Source of the DNA: Eudorina sp. 2006-703-Eu-15
Taxonomy: Eukaryota > Chlorophyta > Chlorophyceae > Chlamydomonadales > Volvocaceae
Assembly (NCBI GenBank): GCA_003117195.1
Contig: BDSI01000092.1
Coordinates: 256,001-320,000, forward strand
Length of the DNA: 64,000 nt
Direction: 5' to 3'
Shown: piece after piece, positions 11,201-23,061 of the stretch
How the letters are laid out: each line of letters starts with the position of its first letter
How positions within the stretch are numbered: the stretch's first letter is position 1
Made by a program: the position numbers and the translations under genes
The notes under the pieces: generated by a model
Told to the model about the DNA's origin: nothing
Databases searched by the model: none
The model's input: only the letters and a program-made list of their open reading frames with translations

Positions 11201-14200
11201 GGGTGGGGAAAGAGAGGAGGGTACGACCGCCACCACGTGGGCGGAATGGCGGTTCGGGGGGAACGTCGGGAGGAGTGAGCAGCAGGCAGGGGCTGGGGGG
11301 CCAGTGGGTGGAGTCTGGACTCTGGAGTGGAGGACAGGCAGGCAGGCGACACACGGCGGCGGTTGCGACGACGGCAACGGCAGCCCGGGGCGCATGACGG
11401 TGCCGCCCTGAGGTGCCGTACCCACAGGGGAAACCCCGAACCCTAGAACCCTAGAACCCGATCCGGAAGAAAGCGCGTGGGGCTGCGAAAGCGTCCGGTA
11501 CGGGAGATGAGATCTGTCTGAATGGAAGGAAGCTGCTGGGAAGCTGCTCCACCCAGCTGCTGGGAAGCTGCCCCACCCACCCACCTGCAGCCATTCGATG
11601 ATCTCCAGGGAGGCCAGCAGTGTACGGCGCACGTGCACCATCTCCGTGTCGCCTATGATGCGGCCGGCGATGGTGCTGACGGATATGGACTCCGCCGCGC
11701 GCACTCGCACGTCCCGATCTGGATCTGGGTCCTCGCCCGCAGATTGGGAATCCGAATCCGAATCCAGATCCAGACCCAGATTCTGATCCGCGGCCTTCCG
11801 CTCCTTGTCCGCAACCACCTTCCCCCGGGGTCGGAATCCGGCCGCGGCGAGGCTGCAGAAGCTGACGGCGCGCCCCGAAGCCGCCGCCGCCGCCACCGGC
11901 CTGCCAACCGCCGCGCCGCCATTGGCGGCGGCGGCGGCGCCGCCGCCGCCGCCATCAGCGGCCGACGGAACCGAACCTCGCCCTTCGCCGGAACTGGGCT
12001 GTGCTAGGGCGAAAATGGAGATCGTCGCCAAGCCAGGCTTTGCAGCGGGCTCGGTGAGGGGCGGTGGTGGCGGTGGCGGCGGCAGCGCCGCCGCCGCGGT
12101 GGCGGCAGGTTCCGCTGCCGTCGCGGCGGCCAGGCCGTCGTGCTCTGGCCCCGCCCCGGCTCCGGCGGCCAGACCGTCCGGGGTCGACCCCTGTCGATAT
12201 GGGCCCCTGCGTAGTCGCGGGCCATTCGCCGCCCTCCCGTCCCCATCCCCCTGCTCTCTCGACTGGGTCTGGGTCTGCGGCTCAGACTCGGACTCCAACA
12301 GCACCTGCTGCTGGTGCTGGTGGTGCTGCTGCCGCCCCAGCCGTGAGTGCAGCGATGCCGGCTGCTGCTGCTGCAGCAGCTGCGCCGCCAGGTGGGGAGC
12401 CGAGAAGCTCTGCGGGAGGGCCCGTGGCGGCTGCCGCTGCTGGGGGTGGGGTTGCTGCTGGGGGTGGAGTTCCTGCTGGTGTTGCTGGTGTTGCTGCTGG
12501 GGTTGCTGCTGGGGGTGCTGGGGGTGCTGTTGGGGATGGGGGTGCGAGAGGGCGTTGTGGAGGTGCGGGTGGGGCGCCTTCGCGGACCCGTGCACTCGCC
12601 GCCATGTACGGCGCCGCCGCGTCCGCTGCCGCATCGCGAACGGCGAGAGGTTGGTGACGCTGACGGAGGCTGCCGACGGCGGCCCGTGGCTGAGACGCAC
12701 CTGGCGGACGTCGGCGCCGTCGGCCGGCTCGTCGCCCCAGCCGCCGCCGCCGCCGCCGCCGTTGGCCAACGTGCCCGCGGCCGACGCCGCGACGGGCGCC
12801 ACCGCGGCGCCGTTGGCGCGGCCGCCGTCACCGTCCTTGACCTCCACATGCTGGTACTCGTCTTGCAGCTTGTCCCGTATCAGGCGGTACATGACGTACG
12901 CGTGCTGTCACCCATCCGTACGACGGTACAGCAGTCCCAAACACACCCAGGTCGCCGCACAGATAGCAGCAGCCGCCGCCGCCGCAGCAGCAGCAGCAGG
13001 AGGCGGGGAACGACGGCGAGGATCTAGGGTCAGAGCTGTGCCAAGGCTGCTCGTTTGAGCCATCCACCTCCCCAACCTCGATTCAGTGGATCCCGCGATG
13101 GGGGTCAGATCTCAGACGCCATAAACGCTCCCTGCGTACATTTGTTAACGTTGCTACCACCACCACCACCACCACCACCACGTGTTAATTATTACATTAC
13201 TGCTATTACGCTGAATAGTACCTTTGTTCAATCCCCCTCAGGGCCACAACCACCTGACGCGACCCACAAACCCACAAACCGTTTGCTTATGGCTATGCTA
13301 CGCCCTCCCTCCTGAGGGGTCCCCCACCGCGGGCCCACCCACCCACCCACCCACCCACCCCCCCCCCACCCACCCCGCCCGGGCCCCGGCGCACCTGCAT
13401 GGCCCCCGCGATCTTCTGTCGGCTGCCCTCGCTGTACATTAACGTGATGGTCAGGTTGCTGGCCACCGTCACCAGCACACACACTTGCATGAACAGCAGA
13501 CAGCACGTCAGCAGCCGCCGCACCCAGCTCTCCGCCTAGGGAGGGGGGAGGGGGCGGCGCGGGGCGGGGTGGGGTCAGGGAGGCGCGCGACATGAGGTGT
13601 GTACGTACGGCATGGGACGGGGACGCCCACCCGGGGGGCCGTATGTCGCCGGCGGCACGCATCTCGCTTGCCGTACCGTGCTGAGTGGCTGCGGCGGCAC
13701 GCCCCCCACTGCGGCCTTCTCAAACAGCTGCATGTAGATCATGTATGCCGCTAGCACGTTGAGCCACAGCTGCGGGGTGGGTGGGAGGGAGGCGGTTCAA
13801 GGGGCAGTTGAGAAGTTGGCAGCATTACGGGACGCCAAGCTACAGCCAGTGCGCAGAAATGCACGGTGGTTGGCCGTTAGGGTGTTAGCCACAGTTCGTT
13901 ACTGTATGACGAGAGTGCAGCCCTCGGGCTGAGGCGCTTCACGCCCACAAAGGCGGCTTACGCTCGCATTGCCTCCCACCCGCCCCCTGTAGGACATCAC
14001 GCCCCCAGCCTCCTCCCAGCCTGCCCCCAGCCTCCCCCCAGCCTGCCACCAGCCACATCCCCGAAGGCCCCGCCCGCGTCACCACACCTGAAACAGACAC
14101 GTCAACACCGCCCAAGTACGTCGGCTCCCCCCGTTCCCCGGCCACGAACCCTCCTTCACCTTCAGCAGGAGCTGCTCCGAGGGCATCATCACCAGCCAGA

Positions 14201-14990
14201 GGAAGTACCGCAGCTGTGCGCGGAGGTCACAGTCCAGGGAGGGAAGGAGCAGGGAGGGAGGGACGGGGGGAGGAGCGGGGCGGACCCGTCAGAGGACAGT
14301 CCAGGGAGCGAGGTCGCGGGCACCCGCCGTCATCGGGCGTGTGGAGATGCACCCACGGAGAGCCCTGCGACGAGCTCCTCGGAGGCCTCCGCTGGCCAAG
14401 GTGCAGCCTCTTCCCCCGGCGGGCCAGCCCCCACATTCCCCCTTCCCCCCCAACCTCCAGCCACGTGTACACACCTCCAGCCAGGTGTACACAAGCTCCA
14501 CCAGGACGCTCCACAGCATGGTGCCGGCAGCCACCGAGCCCGCGAAGTACAGCCAGCGGAGGCCGTTGCCCTTCAGGGGGCGCAGGGAGTGGGGCGCAAC
14601 GGCGGGGCGGGGGGGAGGCGGAGGTGAGGTCCGCGGAGGGGTCACGGGAGGGCGGGGACGGGGTATGGATGATTGCACCTGAGACGTCCCACCTTCGGGA
14701 TATGGGACCTGCGGCGTGGGGAATATGCAACTGGGGGAGGAGGGCGAGGGCGAGCAGATGAGAAGGCGGTGCAGGAGCGTGACATGGGCGGCGCATTCAC
14801 GGATGCAGCCTACCGGCACTTTGACGTCCCGAGCGTCCAGCGCGGCGGCAAGCGAGAGCAGCACGACGCCGACGAGGCACAGCAGCACGACCAGCTTGGC
14901 GGATGGCGTGAGTCTGAAGTGCGTGGCTGCGATTTGCGCAGACTGTTTGCCCTTTGCGGCCAAGGCCGCAAGACTGTTCGGTTTGCCCAT
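5294..14990 (-). CDS. MscS-like mechanosensitive channel with EF-hand loop and large Gln/Ala/Gly-rich insert
   Basis: Sixteen exons: 14990-14814, 14570-14475, 14213-14160, 13769-13677, 13535-13395, 12904-11585, 11133-10996 (end plus or minus 3), 10192-10088, 9721-9649, 9427-9293, 8867-8725, 7683-7629, 7198-7149, 6504-6401, 6173-5979, 5633-5294. Every junction is in phase and gives 1072 residues. The order matches plant MSL channels. Hydrophobic helices lie in exons 1 (about 32-52), 2, 4, 5 and 11. A cytoplasmic loop contains the canonical EF-hand DGDKDGILTRGD (about 728-739, joined across the exon 9/10 splice), followed by QERSMALTVTAV. The MscS core has QPFDIGE, VMGIVQ, FFLRVKK and the beta-domain N-L-T-R, then a C-terminal alpha/beta part ending LDKLGVEFTELRMHAPL and an Ala-rich tail. 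It is expected to release ions on membrane stretch. Exon 6 (440 codons; poly-Q, His, Ala and Gly runs) is an unusual expansion between the N-terminal helices and the core. The ATG at 14990 is the first in frame; the codons just upstream are TTG. Confidence 0.87.
7492..7628. repeat. (CCCA)n array, about 34 units, directly at a splice donor
   Basis: A nearly perfect CCCA tetranucleotide array. On the transcribed strand of the channel gene it reads (GGGT)n and begins at the exon 12 donor (exon end 7629), so the donor GT is itself the first repeat unit. It lies wholly in intron 12. Confidence 0.95.
13334..13375. repeat. Short CCCA/poly-C tract in intron 5 of the channel gene
   Basis: CCCA units interrupted by a C run. 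On the sense strand this is a G-run/GGGT tract starting about 20 bases after the exon 5 donor at 13395, like the larger array in intron 12. Confidence 0.85.
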
Positions 14991-16442
14991 TTCCGTCAAC
15001 AACCATCATCTACCAAACTTGATTGCCCAGTAGGACTTCGTATGCATTTGGCTTAAGGTATGAAGATATTACTTCACGTCGGACGAGGTGCACAGCTGAC
15101 TGCGAGTCACATCGTACGGCTGTGTCCAGAAGTGGCAGTCCGAATTCGCCGTCCAAATTGTTGGCGTCCTGAAATGGCAACTTTTTTCTGCTGTCCAGTC
15201 TGTCATGCAATTACCTTGCAGGGCACCCGAACGGCAGAGAAATCTCCGCGCAGTATTAGAGCAAATCCCCCTGTAAGTTTTGTAAAATGGGGTTTAACAA
15301 TTTCATTACATTAACGTGTGCAATGTGTTGCTTGCTTTGCGCAGCCTCTGAACGCCCTTCTAGCTGGTAGAAGTTTCGCCATGGTGCCGACAGAAGGAAG
15401 CGATACCCCCAAAGTCGTAAACCCAAAGTGTCATGATATCGCAGCATTGTTGTGCACAGCGCCTGGCGCACATTTCTGCGTCGTTCAGTGGAGCTAGCAG
15501 CCTCGGCGCACAGATTTTCATCACCCAGTGAAAGGGGTGCTAAACCATGAAGCAAATAGAGAATTAACGCTCGGCCGCATCTTCATGAAACCGAACGAAT
15601 CCTGCGGGTCTAGCTATCGACCAGCTATGGGACCCTGTCGGACCTAGCTAGACAGCTCACGGCGCACACGAGAGGATTTGCATCATGAATGTGGCTTGGG
15701 GACCCGGCGTTCGAACATTGCCTTGGCGCCCACGGCAACCTCAGCCGCGACCATACATGATATGCGGCACCGGGCAGCACCAGCAGCAGCACAAGCCATC
15801 CGCAATTTTTTGGCCGTACAACACCGCGGCCGCGGTGCGGCGGTGTTCCGTAATCCTTGCAACCGTATCGAACTTCTTTGTTTCGATAAGGTCACCGTCG
15901 CGTCATTTCACGTTACGGCGAGCACGAACCTTGTAGGGTTGCTGGCGTGGTGACGCAGCCCGTGTGTGCGGTCGCTGCGACACCATCCGCAGGTGCACAG
16001 CCAATCGACTTCCTGGCGCGCTGCCTCCCCGCGCCCTATAGCTGCATGCGTTACCAGCGCGTTACCGCATTTGAAAAAAATCGCAGACGTGACCTCTCGG
16101 GCCAACCTTGGCAGGTTCCCGCCCAGACGCGATTCCTTGGAATCTAGGCACACTTTTTCAGACGTGGCTCCAACTGAATGGGCGCAACGGTCGGTTTCGG
16201 AGGTAGCCTGTCAGGGCATCGAGGTTCCGTGACGCCACTGTTACAACGGGCCGTGTCGGATGTTGCCGTGAGCCGAACGCTATAAAAGCCGGCCGCGCAT
16301 TTCCTTTTTCAGCCAAGCAGCAGTAAAGCAACGCAGGGCCGCCGAACACTCCGACCACTCACAACACTGTTACTGCGTTTGTTGTCTCTCGTCTCTCGAG
16401 CCGTCTTCCCCGCCCGCTAGCTGTCACAAGCTCCTCCTGAAG
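14991..16442. promoter_or_regulatory. Divergent spacer between channel gene and first ABM gene
   Basis: The channel gene (-) and the first ABM gene (+) point away from each other, so both promoters should lie here. The sequence is less GC-rich than the flanking exons. The only element I can name is the TATA box listed separately; no ORF in the spacer looks coding. Confidence 0.55.
16281..16288 (+). promoter_or_regulatory. TATA box of the first ABM gene
   Basis: TATAAAAG inside a GC-rich context, 162 bases before the ATG at 16443. Transcription would be expected to start about 30 bases downstream, near 16310-16320, giving a 5' leader of about 125 bases. The tandem copy shows no comparable TATA box in the 150 bases before its start. 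Confidence 0.6.
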
Positions 16443-19400
16443 ATGGCCGTCGGTCGTCTCCCGGCCTTCGTGGCCGCTGCGCTGCTGGTGGTGCTCTGCG
16501 CCGGCGCCTCCGCCCGCTATGTGCCCTCCACGCTGCACAGCACCCTCAGCCGCAGCTCCTCCAACCTGGGCGCCATTGAGGTGGGTGGGTCGTCGATCCG
16601 CGCGCCGGTTGCGTTCGAGCTACGCCAGCCAGGGCGCAGCTCCCCGCAAAATAGGAGGTGTTATGACAGACTGGCGAGACGGTGGGGCGTGTGTGTGTGC
16701 GCGTGTTACCGGCGGGTCACGCCGCGTGCTAGGTGCCGCCCCCGCCCGCCGCAGCGAGCGCAGTGTGTCGGCGGCGGTTGCTGTCGCATGTCCATCAGTT
16801 GAAGCAGAGCCGCTGAACTTTGTTGAACAATCGCGCAAACCTGTGTTTGTGCGTGTGGGTGCGTGATTCAGCGCGCTTGTTTGCGCTCCCCAGTACCTCT
16901 GGAGAGAGTGAGAGCGTTGGCGATGTGAACATACGACCCATGGGTCTGCCCGCTTGAAATGGAACGCATTGACCCTGTTAGTGACGTTCCCTCGGCTCCA
17001 GCTCCTTGGGCGGTGTCGTCGGGTCGTGCCGCAAGAGTCGCTGACCCGAGGGCCGACCCGACCCGGCGTGTTAGCAGCGTTGGCTATGCTGTCGACACCC
17101 GCCGCCTCGGCACACACACCATGACCCGCAGCGCCCGATGTCGGGTCACCGCCTCCGTATATGATATGCCTGCTGAGTGCTGACGTGGTGAGCGTCACCC
17201 ACCCACCCACCCGCCCCACATGTGACTTCCCCTCCTTCCCCTCCTTCCTTCCTCACGCTGCAGTGGCTGATGCGGCGCGGTCGTGACACGGAGGACCGCC
17301 CGGCGTTCCTGCTGGTCAAGTACGAGGTGCCGCCCGCCATGCACGACGAGTTTATCGAGCGATGGTGGGTGTATCGAGCGCGGCGGCGTGCCGTGCCGTT
17401 GCTGCTTTTACGCCACCGGCACTCGCAAAGGGTTGTCGACAAGGCAGGGAATGCGGGTACTGGGAACCGCGGGCAGGGGCTGCGAGGGTACCTTAGTATT
17501 AATCGTTGCAAGGTGGACCCGAGGCGAGTTGTTCATGGGGGTGCAGCCTCCCGCGGAGGTCACCGGAGCTCGCCTGCATGGACCGACAGGTTGCGTGGCC
17601 CCCAGGGGGCAGCAAGGGGATACTACAAGCATCCAACTCGAGGCTCGTACCTGCCTGAGGCACGCACCGAACGACACAGCTTGGCGCATTGGCGCGTCTT
17701 TTGACCATGCCGACGTGTGCCGTGCCGTACATCACTATACACCTACCTGCCGTACACCCATCCCCAACGCTCTTCTCCCTCCCACGAATCTCCTCTCAAC
17801 CATCCAGGGACCGCCACGATAAGGAGCTGCGCGACGTGCGGGGCCTGGACTTCTACCAGCTGACCAAGACCCTCAAGGACAACGTGTTTTTCTATTCGTA
17901 CACCGAGTGGGACACCTTCGCTGACCTGATGGACCACTGCGGGTGAGGGGGGCAAGAAGGCGTGCTCCAGGGTGGGAGCACGTCTCCGAGTCATCGTACA
18001 ATTAAAATTGTTCGGCGGGTGTACGGCCCGGGGTCGAAAGAGGCGGCCACTGCGCATTCTTGGCTATCGACTACTGGGTTGTCCTCTAATTTAGACCAAT
18101 CTTGCATCGGAAGGCATCCGCGCAGCATGACTTGTTTCGCGTAAATAATTTGCCTCGGCGCACTTATTTTACCTCGCTACAATTGTTCCGACCCCAGACG
18201 GTGTTGTGTGGGCATGACGTTGGCCATCGAACCCGCCGAAACCAATCGCTGGCCTAATTAGGACCTGCTCCCTATTTTGCCGTCGTCCCAAAAATCCCGT
18301 GCCGGCGCGACCCACCCGTGTTGCCTGTTTAGGTCTGGCACCTACCGCGACTTCCACGACTGGGTCAACGACAACGACATCCTGGTCGAGGCCTTCCCGC
18401 TAGAGCCCATGGGTGACGCCAAGCGGGTGAGTGGACGGCAGCACGCGTGCACGAGTGGGGTGGCGTGGGAGTGGGGTGGCGTGGGAGTGGGGTGCGGGTG
18501 GTGTGGGGGTGGGGTGGGGTGGGGTGGGGTGGAGGTACGGTGGGTACGGGATGACGAAGGCCCATGCGGGTATGCCGCGGTGTAACAACGCGTGGGGTAT
18601 AGGTGCCCGGTAGCAGTCGACCAAGCAGCCCTTTCTGGGCCCTGCGGTAGATCGCTACCTGACCCGGGGGTGGTGACCTGCGGCTGTGACGTGGTGGTCC
18701 TCGGCGAACCGAAAGACGTCGTTACTGGAACTGGCGATGGCGCCACCCAGCCTCCCAACATCCACGGATTGAGTGCGGAACTGAGATCGTTATTGTTGAG
18801 TCTAGGATGCCTTGCATGCACGAGCGGCATTTCGCCCAATACAAAATTGTCAGTTTTCACTGAACTGTGGCGGTGTGTGTCTTCCCTGTCCTGTACGACA
18901 GGAGTACCGCTTTGACCGCGAGGGCGAGGCCGCCGCCACCGCCTCCCGCAAGGCCGCCGCCGCCGACCTGGAGCGCCGCCGCAGCCGCGGGGGCAGCATC
19001 GAGGACTGGGACCCGCGCGAGGAGCCGACGCACGTGGCCATCAAGTTCCACATCCAGCCCAGCCAGGTGCGTGGGGGGTGGTGACCCGTGGGACGGCCCG
19101 CGGAGGGGGTCTCATGGCTGGAGAGGGAACAGGGAAGAGAGGGTGTGCCGTCAGCTGCCAACCTGCGAGGGCACTGATTCCTTCTGATTCCTGAGACAGG
19201 ATTTCTAGGTCGCATGCGCACAACGTTTTTCCGGCATTGCTGACATGGGGCCGCATCTACATCGGGTTCCACTTGCGCCACAAATCGCACCCGTCCATCC
19301 AGCCAGTCGATTAGCGCGAATACCCCTACCTAGGGTGATGCGTTGCATTGCATTGCGGCTTGATCGCATTGGTTTCGGTGCCGTGCCGTGCTCGCGCCCG

Positions 19401-20728
19401 TACGTGTATTGAAGCGCTCGCTCTCCGCACCTGTGCGGCGGGCGTCCCGTGTACGCCAGGTTGAGGAGTTCATCAAGGCCTGCGAGGACGTGCAAGACAA
19501 GGTGGTCAAGGATGAGGACGAGAACCGCTTCTTCGTGTGAGTGCCGTACTGCTGCGTCCAGCCCAATGCGTGCGTAGTGGTTCCCCGTGCGTTGTCGCAC
19601 AACCGGGTGCGGAGTGCGTGTGACTGTGTAGTAGTAATCGTTGCAAGGTGCACCCGAGTCTCGACCGGGCGTTCCAACGGGCAGGAACGAGCCCAGGTAG
19701 CGCGACTGTGTGTGCCGACTTGAGGCAGGGAGCGGTATTACCGCAGCGCATCGCATCGAATCATGGCTGTTTCTGCGGCAGCTAGCCGAATGAGCGATCC
19801 ATGCATATGATAACATGAAAAGTGGTGGACCCCGCGGGTTTTTCGACTCGTCACCGCCCCACGAAGCGCGCCTGGCGGGTACCGTATGCACGAAGAGAGC
19901 GATTGGCAACTTGGTAGGGCATCCCTCGTCGCAGCAAACGTCTCGGCGCCTCGACAGGGCAGCCGGACTCGGTCAAACAAAAGCGCACCGGAGGCCGAGG
20001 CCGAGGCCGAGGCTGGCTGTTAAAGCGCACCGGAGGCCGAGGCCGAGGCCGAGGCTGGCTGTTAAAGCCGCTGACAGGCCCCAGGAAGTTCCCTCGGGAC
20101 CCAGACCCGGACTTCCCAAACCCCAATCCCGACCCCAATAATGCCGGCTCTCATCTCTTTTCCCCTTCCCCTTCCTCTTCTCCCCCTTCCCGACAGCCTG
20201 CGCAAGTTCGCCACCATGAACCACCACTTCATGGTCCGCGGCGCGTGGGACTCCCTGGACGGCTGGATGGACCACCTCACCTCCAAGCACTTCACCAATC
20301 TGCGCGAGTGAGTGCGGCGGCGCGCGGGGCAACGGCGGGGCACGCGCCTGCGGGGCGGCCGTAGCGGGGATGTGTGGTGCGTACGTGGTTTTGGGGGAGG
20401 AGGTGGATGAACAAATGGGCTGTGGGCGCAACGCTGCCAACCCATCCGGGGGCCTGGTGATCCGAACGGGAAATAAACCGGTCAACCTAGCTAGCTCGAC
20501 CCTGCGGCGGTTGCGACGGTTGCAGACCACGATTCGACGTCCCATCGAGACTGGTGCAACATTGTGCAAGGCTGTGCGTCGTACAGCCGAACCAGCAACT
20601 AACACGCCGTACGGCTCGTCCATTCCGTGTACAATGGCATCCACAGGTTCGCCAAGGAGAACGACATCGAGTGGTACACGGAGTCCTTCCGCGTGATGTA
20701 CACCAGCGAGTCTAAGGAGGAGTACTAG
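16443..20728 (+). CDS. Secreted protein with two ABM (antibiotic biosynthesis monooxygenase-like) domains, copy 1
   Basis: Eight exons: 16443-16580, 17264-17364, 17808-17942, 18333-18426, 18902-19066, 19460-19536, 20197-20307, 20647-20728 (TAG). Phases close exactly for 300 residues. Residues 1-24 are a signal peptide with an Ala-Ser-Ala cleavage motif. Domain 1 (about 55-150) has the ABM/dimeric alpha-beta barrel signature: a V-K-Y-E-V-P-P strand, the helix HDEFIERW, NVFFYSYTEW and a DFHDW segment. A charged linker (about 157-195) follows. Domain 2 (about 197-295) repeats the fold with THVAIKFHI, VEEFIKACEDVQ and VRGAWDSLDGW. Two such domains in one chain could form a pseudo-dimeric barrel. 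ABM proteins include quinol or polyketide oxygenases and haem-degrading enzymes as well as non-enzymatic members; nothing here settles the substrate. The next gene is a tandem duplicate with the same intron positions and phases. Confidence 0.85.
18459..18531. repeat. GT-rich minisatellite in intron 4 of ABM copy 1
   Basis: Imperfect units around GGGGTGGCGTGGGAGT, degenerating to GGGGT. The tract starts about 30 bases after the exon 4 donor and is confined to the intron. Confidence 0.8.
19980..20063. repeat. 42-bp perfect tandem duplication in intron 6 of ABM copy 1
   Basis: Two identical 42-base units (19980-20021 and 20022-20063), each containing three GGCCGA units. No counterpart is seen in copy 2, so it arose after the gene duplication or was lost there. 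Confidence 0.95.
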
Positions 20729-22428
20729 GGAGGCGGCGGCGGCGTGAGGTCGGGAGCGGGGAGGAGTACTGCTGACCCACGGGTCGTCGGCGGTGGGGCT
20801 GACGAAGCGCGGCGGCGGAAGCAACACTCTTTATGCAGCGCGATGCCCCTCTTGCGTCTAGCTGGTAACAGTGCGAACGGCGGTTGATGATGATGGGATT
20901 GTGCCAATCGGTTGGTTGATTTCGGCATGACGCGCGCATGTGCAGCGAGCAGAGCCGAAGTCGGGGAATGAAAACGGGTTGGCGACTTATCCCAACCATC
21001 GGCCCCGTTAGTTCCGCTGACTGTTTGAGCTGGATGCCCTGAGGGGCTGCTCGCGAAGGGTGATGCGTTGGCACTTGCGGGTGTCGTCGGAGAAGAAGAG
21101 TTGCATTCTGCATCTTCAGGTCGGCCTAGGAACTAGCGTAGCTACCTAGCGCATCCCCGCATCTTTCGCGGATGTTTGTCTCGCTGTTCTCCAGATCGCC
21201 AGATGTATAGCGCCATGCATACGACTGCATCTGCATCGTTGCGCCCTTTTTTTCCAACTCAATTGCGCATTGGTGTTGCCAACCTTTATTGATGGGCTGG
21301 CTCGGTGCCTTTCTTGACTCGGACTTCCGACCTATTGCGGGACAACTTTTTACCACCGGAGTTGCGTTTTGCGGACGGCAGTAACGTTATGTTTTGCACC
21401 CTAAGGTCGCAGCGGGGGGACGCGGCGCATGCAGACATCTGCGGCACACGAGGCCGCGGCTTGCTTACGACTGCTGCCGGCGGTTACCTGCGTTGTAACG
21501 CAAGGGAAACAAAATGGAAATTGCCCAACTGCTCCATTTAAAATGTTTGAACGGTATCCTGGCCCAGACGCCTGCCACTTGAACCATACCCCAGCCGGTT
21601 CGCGGCTGCGAGGGAAGCGCGCCCTTCAGCGAGCACGGAGGTAAGCCGTCCGATGTCCCTCAATACATGATTTTGCCACTCGAGCGGCAATTTTGCTTCA
21701 ATCACGAAGACTTAAGCAAGGTCGCCAGGGAGGAGCTTGGCCTTGTGTGAGTCTCAAGACATGCATCGTCGTACCATGCATGCAAGCGTCACAGCGTTGA
21801 GACGCGCACATGCAATGACCGGTCCGTCAGTCGATCGCCCAATCGCACGAAAGACACGGCCCCCTATAGGCTACCTGCTGCATATTGTGTTGAGGCCTGC
21901 TTTCTCGACGGCCGGCTGCTGGCGCCCCACCAACGAACCACCATCACACTAGCCGGTCGGCGATTCCTTCAGCCCAAAGCGTTCCGCGGTTCCGTTCCCT
22001 CTGCCTCGCACGCCGTACGACGCGGGGACTGTCAGGCCAGCTTTGAGGCCGCCAGGTTGGTCTCGGCGCAGCGAAACGCGACGCGTGTGCCATGGCCTTG
22101 GCCTTAGCTGACGCCATACCCATGGGCATATCCGACCCAAGGCGCACCTCCGACACGGTACGGCATGTCCTGTACGGCACGCCACGCGGCGGCGGCAGGC
22201 CGCCGAATGACCAACCCACAAAAGGGGCCGTCATTGAAATGTCAGCGTCGACACGGTCCTTTGCTTGTTTGATCCCTCCCTGTGAAAGGAAAGGTGAAGT
22301 CACCTCCTTACTTGCCGTGCATCGCGAGCGCGTCAACCCCTCCCTACCTGGCGGCGAGTCCATCCGCGCCTGATTGCTTGCATTGCTTGGGTCGATCTCG
22401 ATATCAAATCAACAAAGCCAGAAGCAGC
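20729..22428. other. Spacer between the tandem ABM genes
   Basis: About 1.7 kb. The first part shares the GGCGGCGG...GTGAGGTCGGGAGCGGGGAGG stretch found after copy 2, so the duplication includes some 3' flank. The rest is of mixed composition with no ORF that looks coding. The promoter of copy 2 must lie at its right end, but I see no clear TATA box. Confidence 0.5.
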
Positions 22429-23010
22429 ATGGTGGCTCTCGCCCGCCGTCGCGCCGCGCTGCCGCCGGCCTCCGCGGCCTTCGCGGCCGCTGCGCTGCTG
22501 GCGGTGGTGCTGTGCGCTTCCGGAGCCTCAGCAGCCCGCCGCTATGTGCCCTCCACGCTGCACAGCACCCTCAGCCGCAGCGCCTCCAACCTGGGCGCCA
22601 TCGAGGTGGGTCGCTCGTCGATCCGAATCGTGGTGGGCCAAAACGAAAGAGAACTGGGGGTTCTCGAAGAAGCGTGGGTGGGTCGGCTCCCTGCCTGCCG
22701 CGGCACGTCCTTACTTGGAAATGGATAAATCATGTGGCGCACCCACTCCCAGTCTCCCATTGCCCCTACCCGCTGTGTTGAGGCCGCCGAAGAGGCAGGC
22801 GCGGCGTGTTAGTTTTGCTTGCTGCTGGTTGCGAACGGTGCTCCAGGCAGGCGCGCGCGAATCGGCAAGGGCCGCTGATCCGCCGTACACTTCCGGAGCA
22901 GCGATCTTGCCGGGGACTGCTGGCAATCATGCCGAGAGGAAGAGGGCGCGTGGCGGCGCTGCGGGCAGTGACGGGGCCGCGTGATGTGTGTGTTTAGAAT
23001 TGCAACCGTA

Positions 23011-23061
<51 letters not shown>

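Noticed and set aside
11437..11460. Interstitial telomere repeat (CCCTAGAA units)
   Set aside because: Only about two imperfect units, not matching a CCCTAAA or CCCTAAAA array.
11805..13058. 417-codon plus-strand frame opposite channel exon 6
   Set aside because: It mirrors the repeat-rich exon; the minus-strand exon joins in phase with conserved channel exons on both sides.
14991..15002. Earlier start of the channel gene at 15002
   Set aside because: The codons at 15002 and 14999 are TTG; the first in-frame ATG is at 14990.
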